64,000 nucleotides of DNA from Mayamaea pseudoterrestris (Eukaryota; Bacillariophyta; Bacillariophyceae; Sellaphorales; Sellaphoraceae). The stretch is taken from contig BROI01000036.1 in assembly GCA_027923505.1 (NCBI GenBank), forward strand, positions 124,001 through 188,000, written 5' to 3'. The notes beneath the pieces are model-generated. The model searched no databases, was not told where the DNA came from, and worked only from the letters and a program-made list of their open reading frames with translations. The first letter of the stretch is position 1; each line of letters starts with the position of its first letter. Position numbers and translations under genes: made by a program. Below are positions 11,544 to 23,200 of this stretch, piece after piece.

Positions 11544-12410
11544 ATGTCGCAAACGTCCAAGGAACGGGATAAGGATGAGAACGAGGCGAGCCTAGAGGCG
11601 CCATCAGGCAGCGACAAGCGCCTTCGTACATGTATTGCAGAAATTGTAACAGCGCCTCCCGGAAGCTGTCTCGTTCAAGTATCTGATAGAATCCGAACAA
11701 CCGCACTGTGTCTCAATCGCTACTTGCAGGGACAGGAGCAAAGTCTGTCTCGACTAATTCAGGACCGCTGCCGAGGGGTTGTCATGGCGGATGTTTTGGA
11801 ACGGCTGCAAGTGCTTGGCGACAAGCTTCAAGATTCGTCCCAGCGGCCATGCTATGATGCCTTTCGGGATGAACTACTTGGTTATGTACGATATTACAGC
11901 CAGAACGTGGTTGTCATGTCCAAGATTATGGAGCTGGTGGCTCTTGGTGTTTGGCCGTTTGGTGAGGAGAATGGAGTGGAATTCTTCAAACCATTTTTTG
12001 ATCCGTTCCTGCAAGCCACTCGAGAGCACGCCATTGACCTCGCGCGACACTTTTTCTTGCTGGTAGGGAAGCTCACTACTTCAGCTTCCTTTTTTGGTCG
12101 CTGGAACAGTCAAATCTTGGAGCTGTTTTTGACGTCGGACGCAGCATTCGGCTTGGTGCTACAAGTGGCCAATGACTTGCCCTCCTATGTGGCAACCGGT
12201 TATGGTGACTTGCTAAGATTTGCTGTTACATTGTCCAATTTCATTAACGATCTTATTAGGTTCGCCCGCGACACGTCAGCGGTCGCCCGTCGCGAGTGGT
12301 TGATCAATGAATTGGAGGCTCGACTGGAATCGCTTCGTATGGTATTTAACCGATTATTTCTTTTTCATGCCGAGGATGGAGTCCGGAGAAACATAACAGC
12401 TGAGTTGTAA
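11544..12410 (+). CDS. Hypothetical helical protein, 288 aa
   Basis: Single exon from ATG 11544. After a hydrophilic 30-residue start (SKERDKDENEASLE) the protein is almost entirely helix-forming, rich in Leu, Phe and Arg, without Cys clusters or clear membrane spans. Recognisable stretches are RTTALCLNRYLQGQEQSLSR, GYVRYYSQNVVVMSKIMELV, and FINDLIRFARDTSAVARREW. Spacing of hydrophobic residues suggests an alpha-solenoid or helical bundle. The segment ALGVWPFGEENGVEFFKPFFDPF is reminiscent of ubiquitin-ligase U-box/Ufd2-type helical cores, but this is not strong enough to assign. The stop is followed at once by AATAAAAAATAATG, a possible polyadenylation signal. Confidence 0.55.
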   Translation: MSQTSKERDKDENEASLEAPSGSDKRLRTCIAEIVTAPPGSCLVQVSDRIRTTALCLNRYLQGQEQSLSRLIQDRCRGVVMADVLERLQVLGDKLQDSSQRPCYDAFRDELLGYVRYYSQNVVVMSKIMELVALGVWPFGEENGVEFFKPFFDPFLQATREHAIDLARHFFLLVGKLTTSASFFGRWNSQILELFLTSDAAFGLVLQVANDLPSYVATGYGDLLRFAVTLSNFINDLIRFARDTSAVARREWLINELEARLESLRMVFNRLFLFHAEDGVRRNITAEL

Positions 12411-12664
12411 TTGACTGGACAATAAAAAATAATGTTGTTGCTCGTTCCTACAAAGAAATATGAGATAACGATCCATAATGATGTGTTTTAACTGCTCAAT
12501 CTGGATCAAAGCTTGACATGTATCGTGAATGGCCAAAATCATAGTATAGTATCGTAACCAACGCTGCGGACCGTCATTGCTATGGAAGCTACATAGCTGG
12601 TGTGTCGCATTGGCAATGTCACGCCGGAATTATGGCGCGACGGCGCGGCACAAACACATCATCC

Positions 12665-13267
12665 ATGATCACCATGAGATCCATCACGCGCCTCGCTGCT
12701 TGCTTGCTTCAAGCGACCCTGCTGGTACACTGTGTATCTGCATACGCCTTTCAAGTCTCCCGTCGAGATGCAATGAAAGTTGCTGCTGCTGCTGCTGCTG
12801 CTGCAGGTCTTCCCATCTCGACATTGCCAGCGCTTGCCGCTGCCGCTGACGCTTCTCCATCATCCGTCGACTCGTTTCGCTCCTTGATTCTCCAAGCCCA
12901 GCATCAGCTCGACTCGGCCGTTCCAGACCTCATTCAAAAGGAGCAGTGGGATTCGATTCGCGCCATTATACTGACGCCGCCCTTGTCCGACTTGTTCAAG
13001 AAACCAAACTTGCTTGGAAATTACGCCGCATTGATTGGAGACGCTCCAAACGGCGACGAACTTTCCGCACTGCAGGCTCGCGAAGACTTGCAGACGCACC
13101 TGCGCTTTCTGGACATGGCTGTCTACAATAACGTGTTTAATCCCATCAAGAGCATGGGCGAAAATGGCGCCACCAAGCAGCTCGTGGCAAGCTACTATGA
13201 GGATCCAATGCGGGAATACAAGGCGAGTCTGCAAGCATTAAAAGACTTGTATGCACTTGGTGAGTAA
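12665..13267 (+). CDS. Thylakoid-lumen protein, Tat type, PsbQ/Psb31-like
   Basis: About 200 residues from ATG 12665; ATG 12674 is also possible. The targeting signal is tripartite. A hydrophobic signal peptide (LAACLLQATLLVHCVSA) meets SAYAFQ, an ASAFAP-like plastid junction. Then comes VSRRDAMKVAAAAAAAAGLP, a twin-arginine lumen signal ending in ALAAAA for thylakoid processing protease. The mature part is about 140 residues and all helical: a start with LILQAQHQLDSAVPDLIQKEQWDSIRAII, a PPLSDLFKKP link, and a final helix MREYKASLQALKDLYAL. This four-helix layout resembles the lumenal photosystem II extrinsic proteins PsbQ and diatom Psb31; the exact family is not proven. The last codons GGT GAG TAA form a consensus splice donor (G/GTGAGT), so a downstream exon cannot be excluded. 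Confidence 0.7.
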   Translation: MITMRSITRLAACLLQATLLVHCVSAYAFQVSRRDAMKVAAAAAAAAGLPISTLPALAAAADASPSSVDSFRSLILQAQHQLDSAVPDLIQKEQWDSIRAIILTPPLSDLFKKPNLLGNYAALIGDAPNGDELSALQAREDLQTHLRFLDMAVYNNVFNPIKSMGENGATKQLVASYYEDPMREYKASLQALKDLYALGE

Positions 13268-13606
13268 TAGAAAGATGATGATAGTAGGTGAGGGGGAGTT
13301 TTGGTTGTCTGATGGCCCATGGACTGGAGGATACGTTATCGCAGTGTCTCTTCTGCAAGATTGAATGGCGATCATCGCGTCACTCGTCGCGCAAACATCG
13401 TCGACTAGCTAGCTAGTCATGCATTGCAAGTATAATTTGGTATACAGTCAGTGCATATACAGTTACAGCTATTAGATTGAAACGCTATAATGTTGCAGCC
13501 AAAAGCTCCTTGGCTGACCGTCTTGCTCTCGTGCTGAGCAGTCGTCTCGACTCAACCTCGCGCCACCTTGCAAACTACACTCTCCCTCTCTCTCTACCAT
13601 CACTTC
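13268..13606. other. Convergent intergenic region, 339 bp
   Basis: Between the lumenal protein (+) and NF-YC (-). If the donor-like end of the lumenal gene is real, a short last exon could lie here after one of several AG sites near 13455-13500. No independent gene seen. Confidence 0.3.
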
Positions 13607-14875
13607 TCAATGAATCACATCCACTAAAAAGTCAAATATATCAGTCTTTTGAATCGCTTCCTTGACATCTTCCTTTTGCAGCGTCCGCCGCTTGTGCAGC
13701 TGCGAGTAGTTCCAGGCTCTCAAGCTCAAATCCAGTATAAACAACTCGCACGCCTTGGCGAAGAGCACGGGCGCCTCGGCGCTAATCATGCGGACATCCT
13801 CGTCCGACTTCATAATGCGCTTGATGCGCGCCAGCGGCAAGTCATTGTGATTCTTGAAATCGTGCTCCGATTGATTGGAGAGCGACACAATGTCGTGAAG
13901 GGCAATCTTCCAAAAATCGGCCAAGCTGGTGGATAGTTGCGCCTGAAAGGCGGGGCTGTTGGAATCGGGTGGCGCTGAATCGTGTTCGCCGTTGGCAATA
14001 TCAGTGGCGTGATGAGAATGATGCGCATGATGCTGCTGCTGCAGACTGCTGCTCGGTGTGGATGCAGCGTGATGATGCATCATGCTGGAGCTACTCGATG
14101 GTTTGGTGCTTGGCAATGTCATGTTCGTCAGCATATTGCTACTGCCTCCACTTGACGTCGCCTTCTTTTTATTCGCATCACTACCACCACTACCTTCATT
14201 ACCTCGATACATGCCCGCCTGAATCAAGGCTTGCGTATGCGCATGCACCAGCGCCTGCGCCTGCAGTTGAATCTGCGTCTGCATTTGCGCCGGCGTCATT
14301 GGCGCGCTGGACGAATTCGCATTACTACTACTACTATTCTTGCTCCGCGCCTGCACAATGGCTTGCGCCTGAATGTTGCTGAGCGCCACCACTTGCTGCG
14401 CCGTCATTGGCGTCAGCTGACTCGACTTGGAGGCCGCCTGCACCACGGCTTGTGCTTGCGCGGCCGCCTGCACCATGGCTTGGGCCTGCTGCTGGATTTG
14501 CTCCGGCGTAATGTTGGCCTGCTGGCCGCGCGCGGCGGCGGCTTGGAGCTGCTGCTGCAGTTGCTGTTGGAGCTGCTGCTGGATTTGTTGCTGGAGTGCA
14601 GTCGCGGCGGGTGATGGAGCTGATGTAGTGCTTGTAGTAGTAGTAGCTGATGGTGTAGTAGAAGAAGTACTTGCTGCTGCAGCGGCTGCAGGTTTCTTGG
14701 TGATTGACGCGGCCAGCGGATCGGGCGGAAGCGGACGCTTTGTACCGGCAGCTGCTGCTGCAGTGTCTGTTGCAGATGTAGCCGACGAAGCTTCCGGCTG
14801 CGGCTCTACCACGTCCTCGTCTCCCTCGACATCCTGCATGGCAATATCTTGGTCAATTTCTGGATCGACTTCCAT
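13607..14875 (-). CDS. NF-YC (HAP5) subunit of CCAAT-binding factor
   Basis: Single exon, 422 residues, ATG 14873-14875. The histone-fold domain is at the extreme C-terminus (about residues 320-422). It reads FWKIALHDI, DFKNHNDLPLARIKRIMKSD, EDVRMISAEAPVLFAKACEL, FILDLSLRAW, KRRTLQKEDV, and ends TDIFDFLVDVIH, almost identical to NF-YC of animals and plants. NF-YC dimerises with NF-YB, then binds NF-YA to recognise CCAAT boxes. The first 310 residues are low complexity: acidic start, Ala/Ser/Thr runs, Gln-rich tracts (QQQIQQQLQQQL), repeated 'QAQA-x-V-x-A' motifs and a His-rich patch. In most NF-YC proteins the Gln-rich activation domain follows the histone fold; here it precedes it and nothing follows. 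Confidence 0.95.
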   Translation of the reverse strand: MEVDPEIDQDIAMQDVEGDEDVVEPQPEASSATSATDTAAAAAGTKRPLPPDPLAASITKKPAAAAAASTSSTTPSATTTTSTTSAPSPAATALQQQIQQQLQQQLQQQLQAAAARGQQANITPEQIQQQAQAMVQAAAQAQAVVQAASKSSQLTPMTAQQVVALSNIQAQAIVQARSKNSSSSNANSSSAPMTPAQMQTQIQLQAQALVHAHTQALIQAGMYRGNEGSGGSDANKKKATSSGGSSNMLTNMTLPSTKPSSSSSMMHHHAASTPSSSLQQQHHAHHSHHATDIANGEHDSAPPDSNSPAFQAQLSTSLADFWKIALHDIVSLSNQSEHDFKNHNDLPLARIKRIMKSDEDVRMISAEAPVLFAKACELFILDLSLRAWNYSQLHKRRTLQKEDVKEAIQKTDIFDFLVDVIH

Positions 14876-15309
14876 TTTGTGTTTCTGTATAAGTACTTTG
14901 CTGTTGCTGCTATCAGGTTCAATTCGTTCCGATTCGCTCTCGAATGCTGACGCTAGAATCCTTCCCTTTAGTAGTCTCTGTTACAGTGATCGACAAGAAT
15001 ATAGTATAGTACAATATCTTCTATTTACTGGGTCGCCTGGAATCTTCTTCTCGTCGCTTCGCTGGCACTGGCACGATTCTTGGGTGCGCCCACTCGAAAT
15101 CCAACCATTTTTCTTGAGTGGCTCTGGTGCGTTGCAGCGTCTGTCCATCGATATTGATTACCGGTGTGAGGTAAGTATCGCTGCGGCATGAAGCGAAACG
15201 TCAGTCGTCGAGCAAGCTTCGTTCCACCATGACGAACAACCAAAGCGCCTTGACAAAAGCGGCAGGCCTTTTACTCTTCCTCCACCAATTTACTTGCATC
15301 GTTAATACT
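14876..15309. other. Divergent promoter region, 434 bp
   Basis: Between NF-YC (-) and phosphoglycolate phosphatase (+). No convincing gene. Short frames on either strand lack conserved features. Confidence 0.35.
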
Positions 15310-16566
15310 ATGAAATTCACTCGATCGACTCTGGTTGCTTCACTAGCATTCACTCGCTTGACTAGCGTGGCAGCCTTTGCTGCGCCGTTTCGATCGTCGT
15401 CCGCCTTTGTGTCATCGTCAAGCTCGCAGCAACATGTTTTGACGCGCAACAACAATCGCAATCAGCAGCATCGCCTCTTTGCCAGCGTTTCGAAACTGCA
15501 GGATCCGCAGTCGGAACTCCTCGACAAGACGGATGTATTCATCTTTGACTGCGACGGCGTCATTTGGAGGGTTAGTGCGTTTCAGTTTCCTCGACAAGTG
15601 AACATGAATGAATGATGAATGAATGAATGAGAAGTTATATTACTTTGAACGATGCAAAAATCAGTCGCAGTTGCGTTAATCCGCTTGTGTCCCTCAAGTT
15701 CGACTGCTCACATATCTTTCCCTCACTCCACTCTCCACTCTATCCCATTTACACAGGGCGACTCGCTCATTCCAGGCATTCCCGAAACACTGGCGCGCCT
15801 TCGACAAGCGGGAAAAAAGCTTTTCTTTGTCACAAACAATTCCACCAAGAGTCGCGCCGGCTACAAGAAAAAGTTTGACTCGCTGGGACTCGATTCGATT
15901 CCAGCCGAGGAAATCTTTTCCTCCAGTTTTGCGGCGGCCGCCTACTTGGAGCAAACCAACTTTAAAGCAACCGGAAAGAAGGTTTACATTATTGGCGAAT
16001 CCGGCATTGGCGACGAACTCGACTTGATTAACGTTCCCTACATTGGCGGACCAGCCGACAAGGATTTGCAACCAAACATGGGCGCCGGTGGCACATTGAC
16101 CGTGGACCCTGACGTTGGCGCAATCATTGTCGGATTCGATCGCTACATTAATTACTACAAGATTCAGTACGCGCAGCTGTGCATCAACGAGCACGACGCG
16201 CAGTTCATTGCCACGAATTTGGACGCCGTGACGCATTTGACCGACGCGCAGGAGTGGGCCGGCAACGGCAGCATGGTGGGGGCCATCAAAGGATGCACTG
16301 GTAAAGAACCAATCGTTGTTGGCAAGCCGAGTCCATTGATGATTGAGTATTTGGAAACCAAATATGGCATGGATCGATCGCGCATCTGCATGGTGGGTGA
16401 TCGACTTGATACCGACGTGTTGTTTGGCACGGACAATGGACTGCAGAGTGTGCTGGTGTTGAGTGGAGTCACGTCGGAAGCCAAGCTACTGAGTGCGGAG
16501 AATGAAATTACTCCCGACTACTATTGTGACGATATTAATGCATTCTTTGCCAAGGTGGCAGTTTAA
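15310..16566 (+). CDS. Plastid 2-phosphoglycolate phosphatase (HAD-IIA)
   Basis: Two exons, 15310-15570 and 15757-16566, giving 356 residues. The intron starts GTTAGT and ends TTACACAG; joining gives GVIWR-GDSLIPG, unbroken in the family. Targeting: a signal peptide (STLVASLAFTRLTSVAAF) with AF-AP plastid junction, then a Ser/Asn/Gln-rich transit stretch. Catalytic HAD motif I is FIFDCDGV with Asp about residues 80 and 82. Motif II is FVTNNSTKSR, the cap follows (HAD subfamily IIA), and motifs III/IV are VGKPSPLM and MVGDRLDTDV. It hydrolyses 2-phosphoglycolate, the toxic oxygenation product of Rubisco, the first step of photorespiration. HAD-IIA p-nitrophenyl or pyridoxal phosphatases look alike, but plastid targeting favours phosphoglycolate. 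Confidence 0.88.
15604..15630 (+). repeat. TGAA microsatellite in intron
   Basis: ATGAATGAATG followed by ATGAATGAATGAATGA, an imperfect tetranucleotide run near the 5' end of the phosphoglycolate phosphatase intron. Confidence 0.7.
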
Positions 16567-17220
16567 ACAATTGAGTTGGAAGAGTACTTGTAGTAACGTG
16601 AGTGACGGCAACAATGACCTTTCATTGTCTGCGATGCGCGATGCGAAACAACGCTGCTGCTCGAGCGGCACCGCAGCTTAAATCACCCTAATTCCTTTGG
16701 TACTATTACAATGTACATAGGTTACTAACCTCAGGTCAAAGGTAGCGTTGCTTTCAGTGTTACGCAATCGCAAATTAATTATCGTAGGCTTGGGCATTGG
16801 CGACCAACTTGTACGACTGACGAATGACTACTCGAAACATCAAGGACTTTTGTGCCACACTTTGCACTATACTGATAAACCAGCAATTGTAATAGCAGAC
16901 ATTTTCGGCGGTCATTTTCCGTTTCGTTCGGCCAAAATTTCATCAACGATGCGACGCAAGACACTCATGCCATCATTCGAAGACCGACTAAACTGCACAC
17001 CAACTCGAATAATTTGCTGCTGCTGCTATATACAGACTATTGTTTCTAGCTACTATTGAGTTATAAAGCTTGGGAGTGAGGAGAGAGGAAAGAGGATTTG
17101 ACCAAGAGTTTTGAACAAGCGAGTTGGCTCCGCCGTTGCACCTCGTCTTGGCGCACTTTGAATTCCAAATCGAAGGCGAATCAGCAGTCAGCAAACAGAA
17201 GAATCTATCAATCAAGCAAC
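16567..17220. other. Intergenic, 654 bp
   Basis: Between phosphoglycolate phosphatase and the giant disordered-protein gene, both on the plus strand. The frame of the giant gene extends upstream to 17098 without an ATG. Holds the promoter of that gene; no other gene is recognised. Confidence 0.35.
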
Positions 17221-20200
17221 ATGCCGTTTGGATGGTTCGATCGAAATGCAGCAGCAGCAAGTAAAGTTTTTGACAGTGACTTGGCAGTGGGAGGCTTTGG
17301 ACAGGCCGAAGACTTGCAGAAATCTCGCGTTGATCCGCGACTAGCAGGAGCAGCAAATGGTCAAGGCCATACGAAACATACCATGTCACTGGATCAGCAC
17401 TTGGCAGCGACGAATCATAATTTGAATAATGCTGCTGCTGCTGCTGCTGCTGCTACTAATACATTCAAGGACCCGCTGGTCGAAGACGACGATGAGCAAA
17501 TCTCCATTGACACGTTTGATTTAATGCCGCCAGATGACTTGAGCGGCTCCTTTCGCAGTGACGACGACAGTTTCATACGAAAGCCGCTGTTCGAGGAAGG
17601 CTTGTATCAAGTAAATGATGATGATGATAGTGAACATGACGATGATTCGCTGGGCGGAACCAACTTGGCCAAAAAATTTCTGATGAATGGATCCTTTCGC
17701 GTCTCGCCGAAAACAAGTGGAGACGAAGATGACAATAGCAGTGACAGTGACGACGATGAAGACGATGCGCAAAGGCTCGAGGCAATCATGAAACGGTCAA
17801 ATGGAAATGCAGAGGTGTCGTCATCGAGCAAAGCAATCGTTCCGGACGACAATTACGAAGATAATACACGCAACAATATACAATCACTCTCAGCAGTCGG
17901 AAAAGCAAATTTTTCTGAATCTGCCATGCATGAAACGGAAGCAGCCGCTGCAACGAGCACATTTTCACGCGCTAGTAGTCTCATGGCGCGTGTCCGACGG
18001 ACAGTTCCATCAACATCCGAAGCAGCAGAAGCGGCAATTGAAACAACGCAGCAATCCACAGCCACGACAAGTGCAACGCAGCAATCCACATCTTTAGTTG
18101 ATGAGAAAAGTACTCTGAACGACGAGTCGAATCGATCCACTGCGTCAACGGCGGCATCCACCACTGCCACTGCTTCCTACACGTCCGCTATTGGCAAACG
18201 AGCGTCGCTCCTCGTGGCGGCCACGGTCAAGGCAACGACAAATACAACACCAATTGATCCATTGGCGACTACTAGTAACGATAGTTTGGATGAAGAGCAT
18301 GATAACGACGAATCGAGTCATAATGATGGCAACGTTTCGCGCACCGCCTGTCACGAGTCCTCGGCTAGCGTAGACTTGCCTGGAATTTACCAGTCACAAA
18401 CTAACACATCTGGATCCACCGACGATGGAGACGATGATTTTATGAAGGAGTTTTCGCGCGACTTGCGGCCAAGTGGCTCCGAGGATAGTCATTCGCCGGG
18501 CAACAATAGCTCGTCGAGTGGGTCGGACGATGGCGCCGCCATGGCAAGGATTGGTGCCTTGATGCAACGAGAAACCATGCCCTTGACTGCCACTGCAAGT
18601 AGTCCGGAGAGCCACGCAGCTTCAGAGACACTAAACAATATCAGTAGTGGCAGCGTTTCCGACAATGATGGTTCGTCAGAACAGCAGTCTCCACTATTTT
18701 CAACTTCTTTGGCGTCATCGCATGAAGATTCGCTTGGAGAAAGGCATGTTAGCGATATGGATAGTCCACTGCGGTCGTCCCGAGACGAATCCTCACCAGA
18801 AAGCCAAACGTCAAGCTCGGCAGCTGCATCATCGACACGCAAATACGGCTTGCCCAGATCCTTTCCGCTTGGTTCGCCTTTGCAAGCCATGAGGCGAGCA
18901 TCGCAACGGGGTCGTGAAATCATACAGCATGCAGTGGAGAATCTCGTCGAGGAAACGGAGCATGATCAGACCGAACGCGTCGATGACGACGGAGTGGTGG
19001 TGGAAAAAGTGGCAGAAGTAGCTAGTTGCACCCTTGCCACGCAGAATACGACGACGAACATGCTGTTTAACAAGAGCAACTCCAGTAGAGACGAAAATGA
19101 TCGAAGTGGTTCTGTGATAAGGGAGGAAGAGCCATCGGACGCGTCCGAGAATGACATCTGGTTGGACGATCAAGGTGGCACATCTAGTCGCCTCGCAGAA
19201 CTGCTTTCTCCTGCTACAACCGCACAACACGGCGAGGAGGACGAGTCGGGTTCGCACGACGAGGAAAAGAGTCGCCGATCCGAAGATGAGTTGGGCTCGC
19301 AGTCAACAAACTATTCGATGAACGGCAACTTTGCAAACTCGCAACTGGATGAGGATGGTTCGTGCTCTAAAAGTGATGTCAGTCGCAGCTCCAATGATTC
19401 GGATTCTCAGTCGATCAATCAAGAGGCCGACACTGTGTTAAAATCTCCTTTTGAACAAGCACCTTCATCATCGCAAACAAATGGTCTAACCTTCAATTCG
19501 CAAGACAGTACTTCGAATTGCTGCTCAGACAATTTACATTTACCAAAACACGCCCATGACGACGAGGTAAACGAATCGATAATCGCCAAGTCGCAAAGCT
19601 TGCCTGATGATGAATTATCGCGCTCTGATCCCGATGATGCGAGTGACAGCTCTGGTGATTCAGTATCAACTTCCAATTATTGCGATACGAATGATGAATC
19701 GTCGAATAGGAGTGAAGCACATAGCAGTGACAAGGTCGACTCGGACCGAGAAGGCAGGAGCTATCGCTCGCACGAGGTCAACGAATCAATAAATGTCGCC
19801 GGGTCACAAAGGTTGACCGAGCGCTCTGATCCCCATGACGCGAGTTCCAGCTATCATGATTCAGTTTCTTGCAATACGAATGAATCATCGGATAGGAGTG
19901 AAGCACATAGCGGCGACGAGTCCAACTCGGACAGAGAAGATAGAAGAAACCGCTCGCAGAGCTATTCTTCCGAATCTTTAAGCCGACATTCAGACAAGGG
20001 GAGCTCACGCATGTCTGATTCGGAAAGGTCAGGACTAGATGATAACTTTACAGCCTGTAGCACTGACGATGTGCGCCATGTATCGTGCCAGTCGGACCCG
20101 CAGTCATCAAGCCAGGAAGCTGACAATGAAGCAGAATCTATATTCGAACCAATTATTCAGCGAAAACATATGGACAAAGCAGAGTCCGATTTTGATATGG

Positions 20201-23200
20201 ATCATATAGCGACACACACCTTCCAAAGTGAAGATTTCCCACCAGGGACGGATAAATTGGGTTCAGACTCTGGAAATGAATCCGACTTTGGAGATGAGAG
20301 CGGACCTTGTGGCAATTTGGTGTCGGCGCCATTTAGCCAGCATCTGGAAGACGCAACCTTCGCATCTGTTAAATTATCAAAGAGTTCAGACGTAGTTGTG
20401 GCGCGGCAGCCGCCAGCTTTGGCGCACGCAACCGGCGAAGCAGATTGGAGTGACAGAGGTTGTATGTCAAGCAAATCTGAAAAGGAGGCGAGTGATACAT
20501 CGTGTCATGGGTCGCGAAATTCTCAAGAGTTTGAAGAAATTATTTTGCCCATCAATTACGAGGCAACTGTTCTTCAAAAAAATGGCTTGCTGAAGAACAC
20601 ACGAGACGGCAAATCGGACGAGGCTCGGCAACGAGCTGCACTAGCTTTACAAAAGGCAGGTATCTCGATCAGTCCAGACGAAGTCGATTTTGATGGGAGT
20701 AGTGCCCACTTAGATTGCGATTCTTCAGCGGATATGCAGGCAGGTGAAGGTTACAACGGCAGTCAAACCCTTTTGACTTTACAAGATACAGATGATAGAC
20801 CGACGACCGAGCCAGTGGAAGCGAACCAGATCCATTTACCAGTCATCGACGCTCAGAAACAAGCAGCTCTGGCTTTGCAACGAGCCGGCATCTCCATGGA
20901 GCCCTTTGAAGTGCAATTTGAAAACAGTCAGTCCAGTACTGATTATAAATCTTCAAAAAGTGACAACGAGGAGGATAGAATCAGCAATGGCCAGTCGAAT
21001 TCTCATATCCAGTTTGAAGATCCAGCGTTTGGGGATAATCAAACGAGCGATCTAACGAAACCTAATGATTACGAGTTTACCGATGATGCTCGGCAACGAG
21101 CAGCATCGGCCTTGCAGCGAGCTGGCATATCCATTCAGGCCGACGAAGTAGATTTTGAAGGCAGCCGTTCTAACTTTGATGACGAAGCTTCGGACAGTAA
21201 TAGTGAGGAAAATGAGGGCAGTCAAACGGCACGAAAGGGAATGGCAGATGTGACTTTTGGATCACCATTGCAGGAAGAGTCTGACGAAATACAGCCGTTG
21301 CAAAATGTATCAGATAGCGATGCTCGCCATCGAGCTGCCCTCGCGTTGCAACGTGCAGGTATTTCTATTGAGCCCGATGAGGTAGACTTTGATGGCAGTC
21401 ATACTGATATGAATTACCATTCGTCAGACAGTGACAGTCAAGATGCTGACAACGTGTCGGAGTTAAAGAATGGAGAGGACACAGAATGCGTTTTTCAACG
21501 AACATCTAAACGAATCATCGAGAATGACAGGCCGAATTTTAGCTGGAGGGAGGACAGTGCGGCTTGCGATAAAAATGAGGAAGATTGCACAGTGGTTGAG
21601 CAGAATTCTGGGCGCGAGGAGCGCGAATTTAATGTAAGAGCAGCTGACCCCGATTCAGCGTCTTTGTCGAATAGTAATCGTACGCAGTCCCCACTGAATG
21701 CACGCGACGACGGCACAACTTTGCAACAATCATCTTATGCGTCAATGGAAGATGGTTTGTTGCAGCTCGACGGACGGAGAATCGACAACATTAGCCAGTC
21801 CGATGCCTTTTGTTCCGCGAGTGGTGAATCTGCAGTCGTCCCTGGTTCGAAGATGTATTTCATCGACGGTCGAGTTGACGCCAGCGGCGGGAGTTTTAAC
21901 GACAGTCGCCTGTGCGACTACGAAGCAAGACCAGTCGACGCGCCTGTTTCAATAAATTTAGATTCTGCAACAGCTGCTGCTTGGGCAGAGGGTTTCGAAG
22001 GTTCTGTCACATTAACGAATGTTCAACAATCTACAGCTGCTTCTAAAACACAAGCTCATTATTCGAGGATAGGCGTCCAAACAAGTGTTAATGATTCAGA
22101 CGACGACGAAATGGTTTTTAGTCCTAAACGTCTGGGCGCTTCTTACCGAAACCTTGGCGATTCCGCTTCAGCTATGGAAAAGCATTATAGAAAACAAGGT
22201 GACACGAGCACATTACCGCCACTGGTTGCAACAGACACCGGCAATCAAAATGTTGCGAGTATATTAGATCAACAAACGGACATGCGAATTATGTCCTTAG
22301 CGAACGAGACGCCTGTTTTGCTGCCAGAGATGACGTTGATTTCGAACGATCTTCCTGCTAATTCTGCTTTGCCCGCCAAGGTGCCTAGTGATGGAATTGT
22401 CACCGATGTTGCCGAATACGACGTACAAGGCAAAGAAGAAGCCGACGGCGAATGTAATTTTGGCAACCGCGATGATCACGAAAATGAACGTGGCGGCGTG
22501 ACAGCATCGTCGGACGATGCCTTTTCTATGTTGTTCAAGGATAAGGCTTCGGAATCATTCAACGATTCAACGTCCAAATTCCTCTTTCCAAATGTAATGG
22601 ACGATGATTCGTCTAGTGAATGCGATGATGCAATAGGCTCAGACACAGATGACAGCGAAGGTGACAGCGACGAGGAAGAATTGATGAGAATAATGAAGCT
22701 AGCTGAGAAACTTGGCCCTCAGGAACGAGTGGGCTCGCCTGAAACTCTTGACGGTGGTGCAGAGCCGACGTCGGCAGGCGACGGAGCAGGTCGTCAGCAT
22801 GATGCTCGCATCGATAACAAAACAGAAAGCGTTGTTGATGTCTGCACGAAAACTAACGACAGCGACAACACTTCTCAGTTAGTGCCACCGGCAAATGATA
22901 CGAATTACCCTGTAATGCATGCTTTAGGAGAGCATGCTTTTGTCGGCGCAAGCTTTGAACAGAAATTTCCAGCAGAAGCAGCAAAATCGAGCGATTCGGA
23001 CGCCGTGTCAGGAGCTACCAAAAATGACATGGGTGCAGCTGATGTCCTCGTACTATCGTCAAGAGATGACGAGTCTGAGATTTCATTGGGAAGCGGCAGC
23101 GATGTATGTAGTTCCGACTGGTCTGGCTCGTATGAAACAGATACTGATGCATCATCGTCTAGTGACAGCGGTGGGAGCGACGAAGAGCTAGACGACGATG

